A DNA stretch of 64,000 bases, taken from contig JACEFZ010024473.1 of assembly GCA_014155875.1 (NCBI GenBank), forward strand, positions 351,001 to 415,000, written 5' to 3'. Each line of letters opens with the position of its first letter. Position 1 is the first letter of the stretch. The notes beneath the pieces were generated by a model. That model ran no database searches and had not been told where the DNA came from. It saw only the letters and a list, made by a program, of their open reading frames with translations. The DNA comes from Cepaea nemoralis. Its lineage: Eukaryota > Mollusca > Gastropoda > Stylommatophora > Helicidae. The position numbers and the translations under genes were made by a program. Below, piece by piece: positions 47,054 through 58,131 of this stretch.

Positions 47054-48440
47054 ATGGCCACTCCGAAACTAACCACCGCAGAACTAAGGGCAAAGGGGGA
47101 AGAAATGGGACTGTCGAGTTCTGCTCTAACGGATTACATACAGGAAGTGGAGAGAGAGTATCGTCACGCAGAAAGGGAGGATCGAAAGGCCGAGTTGGAA
47201 TTGAGAAGGATGGAGTTGTAACAAGAAGCTAGGAAATTGGAAGCAGAGCAGGCTGCTAAGAAATTGGAAGCTGAGCAGGCAGCTAGGAAACTTGAAGTTG
47301 AGGAAGCTGCTAGGAAACGGGAAGCGGAGCAGGAGGCTCAGAAAAGGGAGCACGAGTACCGGATGAGGGAACTCGAGTTGAAGAGTCAATCTAATGGGGA
47401 AACTGAGGGAGCAGTTGGAGGTTCCTCCATCCCAGGCTCAACACCAGTAGGTGGACATGGGTACCATGCTATGAAGTTTCCTTTAGCGGTCTACGAGGAG
47501 GACAAAGAGAAGATTGACCAGTACCTTTAACGCTTCGAGGCAATGTCTGTTGCTATGGGTCTGGAGCGTAACAAATGGAATCTCAAGCTATCCCAGCGAT
47601 TACGCGGGACCGGCTACGAGGTTTATTCTCGCCTGCCACCAGGACATGAGAACAATTACGACGTACTAAAGACGGCTCTGCTGAAACGATTCGAGGTTAC
47701 GTCACATACCTACCGGAAAAAATTTCGAGCAGCGAAACGATAACCGGGGGAGTTGTTTGCCGCCTACACTTTGCGTCTAAAATCCTATCTCCATAAGTGG
47801 ATGGATTTGGCTGGGTTCGCACATGACTATGAGAGTCTGGAAGAGCTCATTGTGGTCGACCAGTTGAAGAAGCAAATTTCTAAACTTCTCAGGACGTTCC
47901 TGGGAGAACAAGGAGCGGAACGTATTGACCTCGTGACAAAATTAGCAGAACGGTTCGTCGAGGTACATGGGGAGGCAGGGGAAAACCTTTCCACCAACAC
48001 CAAAAGTCAGGAGAAACATGATAAGAAGAAAGCCAAAAACTCAGGAACTAAAAAGTGGGAACCTTATGTGCAAAATCAGAGGATAGTTCAGAGAAGAAGA
48101 AGGAGGGAAGCAAGAGCACTTCAAGCTCTACAACAAAACGACCGTGGTCGGAGAAGTGGTGTTCAATTTGTAAGTCACCCTCTCACAATACGAGGGACTG
48201 CAAATCGAAGGCTAAGAACCCTCACTTCGCCGCATGTCAATTGACTTCCAAGGAGGTTGTAACGGAAAATGCCAAGGTCAACAATAAAGCTCGCCACCAG
48301 GAGAGCTCACTCATGTCCGACAATAGAAAATCTAGGACAGGGAAATGGTGCAACCAATGCAAGTCAAACACGCACAAGATTATTGACTGCAGGGAAAAGT
48401 CAGGAGACACTCAATTCGTCGTATGCCCCGGGAAACCTAA
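47054..48440 (+). pseudogene. gag: Gag of Gmr1-like element, unit 1
   Basis: Starts at the ATG of MATPKLTTAELRAKG. Regions: an N-terminal part, a charged coiled coil (repeats of EAEQAAKKLE), a capsid (FPLAVYEEDKEKIDQYL, GLERNKWNLKLSQRLRG), a C-terminal capsid stretch resembling SCAN (YLHKWMDLAG, LIVVDQLKKQI, LLRTFLGEQGAER), and two CCHC knuckles (CSICKSPSHNTRDC, CNQCKSNTHKIIDC). TAA stops at 47219, 47528 and 47741 and a -1 frame change at an A-run near 48050 make it non-functional. All are shared with unit 2. Confidence 0.85.
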
Positions 48441-50793
48441 GGTGGAGCCCACCGAACAGGTCGAGGCCGAGGAAGAGACTCCAGACCAGGAAAAACCACC
48501 TGTAGTGGAATTGGTAGAGGTTAACGGTCGTCAAGTGGAGTGTTTGTACGACACAGGACTGGACGGGGAGGCCGTGATTTCTGCGGATCTGGTACGTCCA
48601 GAACAATTCACAGGTGAGACCATGGAGATACAGCCTGCACAGAAGAGTGCTGTGGCCATGAAGTTGCCCATTGCTAATGTGGAGATTCGGTCAAGGTATG
48701 TCATCGGAACCATCAAGGCCGCTGTATTGACCGATCCCATTTTCCCTCGGTTGCCGGTATGTCTTTCTGGGAATGCCCAGGGAGCCAATCCATATGGGAG
48801 CAATACAGACTCGCTCTCAGACGAGAACGGAAGAGGCAGAATCAATTGTGACTAACCCAATGCCGGGGGAGCTACGAACTGCCCAGAGTGAGGATGATAA
48901 TTTGCGTCCTTGCTACAGAAAGCTGCAGAAAAGTGCTGATCCACCAGGTCGGGGGCAGTACTACATGAAGAATAGGATACTCTACAGGAGAGCAGGAAGG
49001 GGAGACAACCTATACGGTCAGTTGGTCGTCCCGAAAGCTCACCTGTCCCAGATTCTTCATATGGGGCATACCATCACCTTTAGTGGACATATGGGTATTG
49101 CCGCCACCATGCAGCGAATTTCCTGACATTACTATTGGCCGGGAATGACAGAGGATGTGCGTCGGTATGTGAAGTCATGCCCTGAGTGCCAGAGGGTGGC
49201 ACCGAAACACTGGACAGCACCGGTGGTCTTGGGTGAGATGCCCATCATGAACTCTCCTTTCGAGAGGGTAGCCATCGATATCGTGGGTCCACTTCCCAGG
49301 ACTAGGAAGAGGAACATGTATATACTCACAATGGTGGATTGCTGTACAATGTGGGGTGAAGCCATACCGTTGACCACGAAACGAGTGGCGGACACACTGA
49401 TGGAGGCCTTTACAAGATTAGGCTTCCCTGATCAAATTCTGACGGATAATGGGTCTCAGTTTTGTGGACAACTCATGGAGGAGGTATTTAGGGTGTTTCA
49501 CTCTAACCACATACATACCAGCCCTTACCATCCTCAAGCCAATGGACAAGTAGAGCGTGTCAACGGCACGTTGATGACAATGCTCAGGAAACTAGCGCAG
49601 GAAAAACCTGATAGGTGGGATGAATATATCCCAGCAGCCCTTTTTGCCTATCGGGAAGTTCCTCGTGGCTCAACCGGACTACCACCCGCTACGTTGCTGT
49701 TTGGTCCTCCAATCAAAGGACCGTTGGAAGCCATGTTGAGGAGTTGGACTGAAGAGGGGACGTCAGAAGAAGTGATCTCTTCCTTTAAATACGTGGAGTA
49801 ATTGAAAGAAAAACTTCACAAGGGATGGACTCTGGCGAATCAAAACTTGAAAAAAGCCAGGAAAAGACATGCGGCTTATTACAACCGTAGGTCTAAAGAA
49901 AGATCTCTAGAGGTGGGAGATAAAGCCTTGTTGCTACTCCCTACGGGAAACAACAAACTGGAGATAGGTTGGCAAGGACCATTTCCCGTGGAAAGGGTGA
50001 TATCCAGAACCAACTATCAGATCCGGATCCGGGGAAAGTCGAAGATTTTCCATATCAATCTCTTGCGGAAATACGAAGAGAGACCCGGAGACAAGGCAGC
50101 TCACCTCATGGCAATGGCAGTTGCAGTGGAGACGGAAGTGGGAACCAACGAGGGCAGGGAATATCCCTTAGTACACCAGGAAACCTATAGGGATATGCAA
50201 GTGAACCCTGATCTGACCTCCCAGGAGAGGGAAAGGATAACCCAGGTTCTCAAGTCTCATGAGGAGATACTGACTGATAAACCAGGACGAACCAGGTTGG
50301 TTGAGTTCGAGATGACTTTGACCACACAGGAGCCTGTTCGTCAAAAGGTTTACCCATTGTCATTCTCTAAAGAAAAGGCCCTGGAGGAGGAAATACAGAA
50401 ACTGCTGGAGGATGACGTGATTGCACCATCCACATCCCCATACAATGCAGGGGTAGTTTTGTTACGGAAACCAAGTGGAGAACACCGGTTGTGTATAGAC
50501 TACCGACTTCTGAACAGTCACACACAATTTCAGGTGGAACCTTTGCCCAATCCAACTCAGTTATTCGCTAGGCTCCATAAGGCTCGGTACTTTTCAAAGG
50601 TAGATCTGATTCGGGGGTACTATCAGATACCAGTCAAACCGGAGATTCGACCACTGTTGGCTTTTAGTACACCCAGTGGACACTACGAATTCAAGGTCAT
50701 GCCCTTTGGACTCAGCAATGCACCCAGTGTGTTTACACGCATGATGAGGACTTTACTTTATCCTTTACAGGATCCGTCCATCATCTCATTCAT
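48441..50793 (+). pseudogene. pol: Protease, integrase and N-terminal RT of Gmr1-like pol, unit 1
   Basis: Protease: CLYDTG at about 48540-48557. A +1 break at about 48771 (one extra G; unit 2 is in frame). Integrase follows: His-Cys zinc region (HMGHTI..HMG, then CPEC), catalytic Asp at 49277, Asp at 49445 (LTDNGSQFCG), Glu at 49553 (NGQVERVNG), and a GPF module (WQGPFPVERV). Stops at 49124 (TGA) and 49799 (TAA). RT then begins about 50360: VYPLSFSKEKALEEEI, PYNAGVVLLRKPSGEHRLCI, FSKVDLIRGYYQIPV, FKVMPFGLSNAPSVF. The RT is cut at 50793 by the I-group LINE. Integrase upstream of RT is the notable feature. Confidence 0.9.
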
Positions 50794-53700
50794 CACTTCC
50801 GGTTTCAAGATGGCGACGGACGGTCGTGTTGTTTTGTGTTCGTTAACTTTTTCACGTAGGGGATGGATTTATTCATCTCTTGCGTGTAATTGGTGTGCCA
50901 GGATGTAAAACCAGGAATTTCTACTCAAGATCTGCGCGGGTGCTACGGAGTTCGTGCATCGAGCGAAGCCATCCTTGAGTTAATTTTCAGCAGCGTGTGT
51001 GGTGTTCTCAGTCTGTGTTTACGTTTTTTTCAACATGGCGGAACAACGTGTTTTCTTCGTGCGGTCAGCAGTCAACATACCGAAGCGGCGTGGTAGCCGC
51101 TCAGGGAAAAAGAAGCAAGGTAAGCGTGGAGGTTTGAGGCGTTTTAGACTCAAGTGTCACCGACTAGGACTCAGGAATATCCGTATTCTATATTGGAACT
51201 GTGCCAGTGTAAAACAACGGGGCTCTATTTTAGAAACCCTAGTTTACAGGAACGACATTGTAGCACTCCAGGAGACGAGACTGGGCGATCAGCTACTCCA
51301 AATTGCCGGCTTCAAATGTTTCTACAACAGACGACATCTGGGAATGGCGATTCTCGTTCGCGACAGCATGGTGGCGTCAGAGCTAGACATGTCCAGTTGG
51401 GACAGTGACGATATACAAATACAGGCGTTGAGAGTTCATTCCAGTATACCATTCGTGGTGGTTAATGTTTATGCCCGCAATGCCAGTGTGGACGCCCAGA
51501 AGTGGCAGTGCTTAAGTGGCATATTAGGCCACGAGAGAAATGTTATTTTCTGTGGTGACTTCAACGCTAAAGGCAGATCATGGGGAAACACTTCCTCCAA
51601 TACACATGGGGAGGAGCTCGAGACTGCACTGGAAACCATCGACCTGGTTTGTATCAACAGTGGCTGTGTCACCAGGACAGCAAGCCGTCCGGGCGATGAG
51701 GACAGTGCTATTGATCTGGCGCTAGTTTCACCTTCACTCACTACAGTGTGTAGATGGGGTGTCCTAGGACACCATGGCAGCGACCACCACCCGTGCAGCA
51801 TACTGGTGGAGAAAGGCAGAACCAGGCAGCACAAGCTAAAGGTAAAGACGTTCCAGTATGACAGTACAGGGCAAGATGTGGTGAGTAAAATAAGACGTGA
51901 CAAGCGCAGAACGTTTCAGGGCAGGAAAAAAAGCTGGGAGCAGCCACCGTGGTGGAGTTTCGAGGTGGAGAAGGCTTGGGTGGATAAGCGTAGTGCTGTA
52001 AGGAGATGGCAAAATGCCAAGAAGAACAGAGCTGGTCATCCTAGTCCCTGCTTGCACTTAGAAAGAGAGATGCACACAAAAGTAAGCTACTTCAAAAAAC
52101 TGGTCAAGGTTGTTAAAAGCGAAAAATGGGCAGAGGTGTGTCAAAGAGTAAGCACAGACAAGTCACTGAAATTGTTCTGGCGACTACATAAAAGCATGAG
52201 TGGTGTAGTCAAGAATAAGAGCATTTCTGACTTCCAAGGTGCTGACCTCATCTGGCAGAGGACTGACGAGGACAAGGGCAAAGCCCTCTTTGAACGCTAC
52301 CTTGAGCAAAGCAACCAGACAGACATGGGAGGCCGAAATCTGGCCAAGGAGGTCACCTCAGACAGATGCAAGGCCCAGAACACTTCGGATGAAGACACAG
52401 TGACAGTGAAAGAAATCAAGGCTGTGCTTCGACGATCAAAAAACAGTGCTCCAGGTCCTGATGGCATAAGATACGACGACATAAATAGGTGTACCGACAA
52501 TGAGCTAGAGAAACTAGCAGACATGTACAACAACAGTATAGGGAGTGCTAGCATCAAGGAGGAATGGTTACACAGCTATCTGATTCCCTTGCCGAAGCCT
52601 GACAAAGACCACAAAAAATTCAGGGATATCGAATTATAACCATGCAGAATACAATAGGCAAGCTGCTGGAGAAGGTAATTGCCAGGAAAATATCAAGCCA
52701 ACTAGAGAGGCAAGGTGTTTTCCCACCCACCCTGGGTGGGTACCGTCCAAAGAGAGAAACCTGGACCAATGCAGCAGTCTTTGCCCAGGATGTCTATGAA
52801 GGTTTCCACTCAGGCACTGAAACCGTTGCTGCAGCGATTGATCTTGAGGACGCATACAACAGAGTACCACTGGATTTTTTAATGTTTCAGCTTCTCGAAC
52901 TAAACGTAAGTCCATTCCTCCTTAGTTGGATCGCTGCAGCCCTCTTCCAACGGAAAGTAGTTTTTAGATGTGGCAGTTGGACTTCGGAACCAACAACAAT
53001 ATATCCTGGCCTACCACAGGGATCACCATTATCTCCGGTACTGTTCAACGCCTACACAGTGAGAATCACCAGTGAGCAGATCACTGGACCTGGCAGGACA
53101 TTGTCATATGCCGATGATGTTTTAGTGTATCGTCAGGGGAAGGATAGAGAGGAGGTTGCTGTGGAACTACAAACCGAACTCAATCGCATAAGTACTTGGT
53201 GTGATGAAGCTGGGGCAATGGTCAACCCAACAAAGGCAACAGTGACTTGGTTCTCGTTGAATAATCATATTGTCAACACTCCAACACCAACTGTAATGCT
53301 GTGTTCAGAGACGGTGGAAAGAACGCAGGCAATGAATTACCTGGGGATACGGTTTGATCGAAGCCTTGCTTATAATGTGCACATAGACCAGGTGATAACA
53401 AAGGCCAAGCGGGGTTTGGCAGCGATGCGGGTGATGGCGGCAGCAAACTGTGAGCAGCGCCATCTATGTCTTCTGTACGAGGGGTTGGTCATGTCTGTTT
53501 TGGAGTATGCAATGGCAATCCTGACTCTCAGCCATAAGCAGATAGAAAGGATGGAAAGGATACAGAATGAAGCTATGCGCATTATTCTTGGATGTACAAG
53601 AGATACAGCATGCAGGGCGATGCGCTACCTTCTTGGTTTTCCAACCATTGAAGAGAGAATACAAGGTTGCAGGGCACGCGCCTACCTCAGAATTAACGCA

Positions 53701-54657
53701 AACACACAACATCCACTGCATAGTGAAATTAGGAAGGTGAAGGGCAGCAGGTTAAAAAGAGGACGGTCGTGGATGGGTCAAGCCGAAGACATTCTTCAAC
53801 AGGTGTGTTCACTTGAGGACTTAGAACCTGGCGAGGAGTGGGTGCAAGTGCCAACAGACTTCTGCACATCCTTTTCAGTTTGCATCCAACTAGATAGAAA
53901 ATGCAGACATGAAAATCCGGCTGCTGTTGAGGCTGAAGTACAAGCGTTGATTTTCGAGAATTCGCTAGACGGTGACGCGGTCATCTACACAGATGGGTCG
54001 GTCGTCCGACATGTGAGAAGCTCATGGGCCTTTACAGCTCGGGCCGGAGGGAGAATTGTGAAGGAGGACTCTGGTGCTTTCACTGAAACCACAAGTAGCC
54101 TGACCATGGAAGTCATGGCAGTAAGTAAAGCAATAACATGGCTCGAGACACAGACATTCACTAGGGCTTGTTTCCTTAGCGACTCAATGAACATGATCAA
54201 GAGGATAGAGGAGGGGTCGATCCGAAGAGAATGGTTGCTGCCTTTGGAGCGGTCTCGACTGGCAAAGATTAGTTTCATCTTCGTGCCAGGGCATGCGGGA
54301 GTACAAGGAAATGAGCGGGCTGACAAGCTCGCAGGTGAGGCTACTGTGGAGGGCGGACGCGCCATGGACCAGGCCGACATTCTGAATGCTCTACGAGAAG
54401 TAAGACTTTTGCGAGAACCAAGTGATGACTGTGAATCTACAACAATGGCCAGACTGCGAGAGCAGCAAATTAAAAGAGGGGTGGCCAAACAAGAACACTA
54501 CGCAGGAAGCCAAAGAAGATTGATAAACCAACACAGAACTGGCGTCGTTAACCGCTACACGCTGCGGGATTTGCTGAGGAGGGGATCCGAGCACTTATGG
54601 ACTGAATGGTTCGATGTGCAATGAGGAATGATCTGTCGACTAACTAACTAACTAACT
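50794..54657 (+). mobile_element. I-group LINE, full-length, nested in Gypsy RT
   Basis: A 3864-bp insertion with the 11-bp target-site duplication ATCTCATTCAT (50783-50793 and 54658-54668). It starts CACTTCCGGTTTCAAGATGG, has one main ORF and ends in a CTAA array. The short 5' UTR (about 205 bases) is GC-balanced and probably contains an internal promoter, as is common in this group (inference). Unit 2 of the array leaves the window before this site. Confidence 0.93.
50999..54624 (+). pseudogene. I-group LINE polyprotein EN-RT-RNase H, one frame break
   Basis: The ORF encodes a basic N-terminus (RRGSRSGKKKQGKRGG), APE endonuclease (ILYWNCASVKQRG, VALQETRLG, VVNVYARNA, FCGDFNAKGRSWG, HHGSDHHPC), RT (NSAPGPDGIRYDDI, IQNTIGKLLEK-like block, LEDAYNRV, GLPQGSPLSPVLFN, YADD at 53107-53118) and RNase H (VIYTDGSVV, LTMEVMAVSKA, FLSDSMNM, VPGHAGVQGNERADKLAG). 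Total about 1200 codons. The only lesion seen is a one-base loss near 52627 that puts a stop at 52637-52639. The RNase H domain places it in the I/Nimb/Ingi group. Confidence 0.92.
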
Positions 54658-55494
54658 ATCTCATTCATGGATGATATTCTGATTTCCAGTGACAGCTTGG
54701 ATGACCACTTACAATCCTTGGAGAGAGTGTTTAATAGGCTCAAGGAAGCAGGGCTTACTGCTCGTCCAACCAAGTGCATGATTGGTTACCAGACTCTGGA
54801 ATTTCTAGGTCACACCATCACTCCAGGACACATTGTCCCAGAAGAGAAGAACCTGGAGAAAATCAGAAATGCACCAAGGCCAAAAACGAAGAAGGATGTG
54901 CGATCTTTTCTCTCGTTGTGTGGGTTCTACCACAAATTTATCCCACATTTCACTGAACTGGGAGCTCCATTGACGGAAACCTTGAAAAAGGGATTCCCGG
55001 ACCAAATCATTTGGACACCAGAATGTGAGACTGCCTATAGTCAGTTAAAGGAGGCCTTGGTCAGCAAACCTGTATTACAGCTCCCTGACCTTTCCAAACC
55101 ATTTGTGTTGAGAACGGATGCGAGTGCGATTGGGATTGGGGCAGCCTTGTTACAGGAAGGAAAAGACGATGCTTCGGTTTTGAAACCTGTGGCATACGCA
55201 AGCAAGAAACTACTCCAGGCGGAGAGGAATTATTCGACCGTCGAGAGAGAGTGCTTGTCTTTCGTATGGGCAGTGCAAAGATTCCAGCCATATTTGTATG
55301 GAGTTAAGTTTCGGATCCAATCGGATCATCAGCCCCTGATGTTCCTGGCTACTTCTCAGAAGCTCAACGCGCGTTTGATGCGGTGGTCGTTGCTACTTCA
55401 ACCTTACAATTTTACAGTGGAGTACATTCCTGGGAAGGAAAATGTTGGAGCGGACTTCTTGTCAAGACACCCAGCTCCTGAAGAAGAAGAATGA
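54658..55494 (+). pseudogene. pol: C-terminal RT and RNase H of Gmr1-like pol, unit 1
   Basis: Starts in the second copy of the target-site duplication and immediately gives the RT catalytic block FMDDILISSDSLDDHL, then KCMIGYQTLEFLGHTI, the connection domain (FLSLCGFYHKFIPHF, LTETLKKGF) and RNase H (FVLRTDASAIGIGAALLQ, YSTVERECLSFVWAV, SDHQPLMF, YIPGKENVGADFLSRH). It ends at a stop at 55492-55494, 64 bases before LTR 2. No integrase follows, confirming the unusual order. Confidence 0.92.
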
Positions 55495-55545
55495 ATCATC
55501 TGGATTAAACTCACGGTGGAGAAGAGTGAGATGGACTACTCTCTT

Positions 55546-55554
55546 AAGAGGGGG
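55546..55554 (+). promoter_or_regulatory. Polypurine tract
   Basis: AAGAGGGGG ends four bases before the TGTC of LTR 2, the expected place for plus-strand DNA priming. Confidence 0.75.
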
Positions 55555-55558
55555 CCTA

Positions 55559-56577
55559 TGTCACATAATAGACCAACGTGATTTAACCCGTGATGAGAAT
55601 AAAAGGCGTTCTGATTAGCGGCATGTTCGAGGCCACAGGTTGTTTCAACAAATCCAGAGAAAACAGTCGGGGTGGCCGCATGCACGTGTTTACATCTGGT
55701 CGACAGATTAGGAACATTCGGTGGTGAGTGAGATAAATCCCTGCATCGCTTTGACAGTTTATCAACATTCGAATACAGATAGAACCCGTCAGATCCTGGT
55801 TTCAATCAGATGTCAACCATCACAAGGTCGGGCAAAGTTAACAGCTGCAGATGTGTAGGGGAAGTGAGTGAGATGACTCAATACACCACTTTGATAGTTT
55901 ATCAACAGGTCGGATCAACGTATAATGGCCAGCTAGGGACATGTAACAGTCCCGTCTGTCATTTAGAGTTTCCGGACATCACGCAGATTGGCAGCTTGTT
56001 ATTGAAAACGGTTGTTGGGATCATACAGTAACTCGCTAGCTTGTTGGGGATGTCAAAACAAGTGATGACAACTCTGACAGTGACTAAGCCAGGGAGGATA
56101 GATTCTTGACAATGGATGATATGCCAAAATAACACCTGCAGGACATCAACCACGTCACGTGACCAATTTTAGGTGTTTGCCAAAAACCATGATTGGAGAA
56201 GGGAGTTGAACTAAAACCGTTGATTGAGGCGGACGTGCTTCGGCACTGCGGTTCTGATTGGAAATATGTCTACCGTGTGCGAATTGAGTTAATTTAATTT
56301 TACACGTGCCTGTCATGGCAAGAGTAGATGTAATTTGATCTAACTGCGGTGTTGCCTAAGGTAGAACCTATTATAATTAGTTCTAATTAATATAGGCTGT
56401 AGCCTTGTTAAAACTAGAGTGTGATGATTAGCACTGTTAGTGGAAAACTAGCTAGAGTAGGGAAGTGATACTTGGCTCTGTTAGTTGAAAATAGATTAGT
56501 GTAGTGTTGATAAGCTCTACTAGTTGAGAATTGAGTAATGGGCAATAATTGGGATCTTCCAGTGGGTGCTCCCTGAT

Positions 56578-56612
<35 letters not shown>

Positions 56613-57754
56613 CCGCACGCTGTTGGTTGTGTTTTTTTTTCTTCTTGTCTTGGCCTGATGAAAGCCTAATGTGTTCAGTTCATCTGTCCCTGACAGAGTT
56701 AGGTTCATTGTATTTTGCTGAGCAAGGGCCAATGTCCACGATCATCTAATAGAGATCAGGTGACGGGGAGGCTATCACCAGTTGTATGATCTATTTTACA
56801 GGTTCCCTCTGGTTGGAAGGAAGAACACGGAACCAAGGAAAAATCCGATCCCGGATAAAGTTTGGCGCAGGAAGATTGGCCCGCAACTTTATCAATGAGC
56901 CTATGCTAGAGGAAGATGATCAACATTGCTCAGGGGAGCTGAATGATAGAAGTATCCTACAGGATAAGTACCGAATGAGTTGTAGGTCATACCAGTCTTT
57001 AACACACCAATAGTGATTGAGGTTCACATTGGAGGAAAGATAACATTTAAGTGTAGTTGTTCCACATATCAAGAACATTATAACGTTAAGACAATAACGA
57101 GAAAATAAGGAAATCCATAGAACATTTCGCAAGAAGGACAAACGCCATGTTCATGGGACAGTGTTCTATTGTTGTTTTTTTTTACTGTGCAGGAATTATG
57201 AGATCTCAGTTTTCTACAAACTATTAGGAACAGTTTTTGTTAGGAACAAACATTAATACTGTTCCCGGACTGTAGTTTCGAATGGGACTCAGATTTCATG
57301 GTTATCAAGGTTCATGGAGGATAACAAGTCTGGCGGAAAAGAAGCGGCAATTGGTGAGGTCTATTGTACTGACTCGTGTGATGTCGTGTAATCCTTGCCA
57401 TGATGAGTGGACTCTGATCCTGAACTTTGAAGGCTGACCTATACATTTACATTAGAATACACGACACACATTTTCTTCACAGACACGTCTCATATACGTT
57501 ACACTTTTCTTTTAATAAATTAATCTTTATTAATATTTAGAAGCAAGAGTTGTTGAGTATGTTGCGTTGGGGAAGTATGAGAGGGGGCATAGTACGACAG
57601 TGAGAGAGTGATAGGAAAGGTGTCCACGGGCTGATGGAGTGTGTTGGACGGAAGCTGGTGGATTCTCCAAGATATTGATACAGGAAAAAAAAATTATAAT
57701 GTGGGTGTTGACTCCCCTCACTCCCGGGACGACACTTTAGAGGAAGACACGACA
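55559..57754 (+). repeat. LTR 2 (long form)
   Basis: 2196 bp, TGTC to GACA. It contains a 33-base G run (56578-56610) and the 698-bp segment (56674-57371) absent from LTR 1. It serves as 3' LTR of unit 1 and 5' LTR of unit 2. Confidence 0.82.
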
Positions 57755-57772
57755 TCATTGAGGGCTCGATAA

Positions 57773-57922
57773 GGGGATCTTTGGACAGCGGGATCTCTCG
57801 TAAACGGGATCTTTGGACAGCGGGATCTCTCATAAATGGGATCTTTTGACAGCGGGATCTCTCGTAAACGGGATCTTTGGACAGTGGGATCCTCTGACAA
57901 CGGGGTCTTTTGACACGGGATC
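57773..57922 (+). repeat. Leader tandem repeat, unit 2
   Basis: Same units as 42673-42822, essentially unchanged. Confidence 0.85.
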
Positions 57923-58131
57923 CTTAGTTATAAGAGGGAGATATCATATTGGAGAATCCAGCTAGAGTGAATGTGGATAGGAGTTAGGACAAATATCTTA
58001 CCTGTTCACACTTCACACGTCTGCATAGGTCTGTGGTCCTGATTCTACTCTTGTCACTGAGTGAATGTGCTGTGTGTGGTAATATCTAGATTAATAGTAC
58101 TTGGTCATATATCTGTATATTAATTTGCAGT

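Noticed and set aside
55546..55554. Envelope gene between pol and the 3' LTR
   Set aside because: Only about 64 bases separate the pol stop and LTR 2, so there is no room for one.
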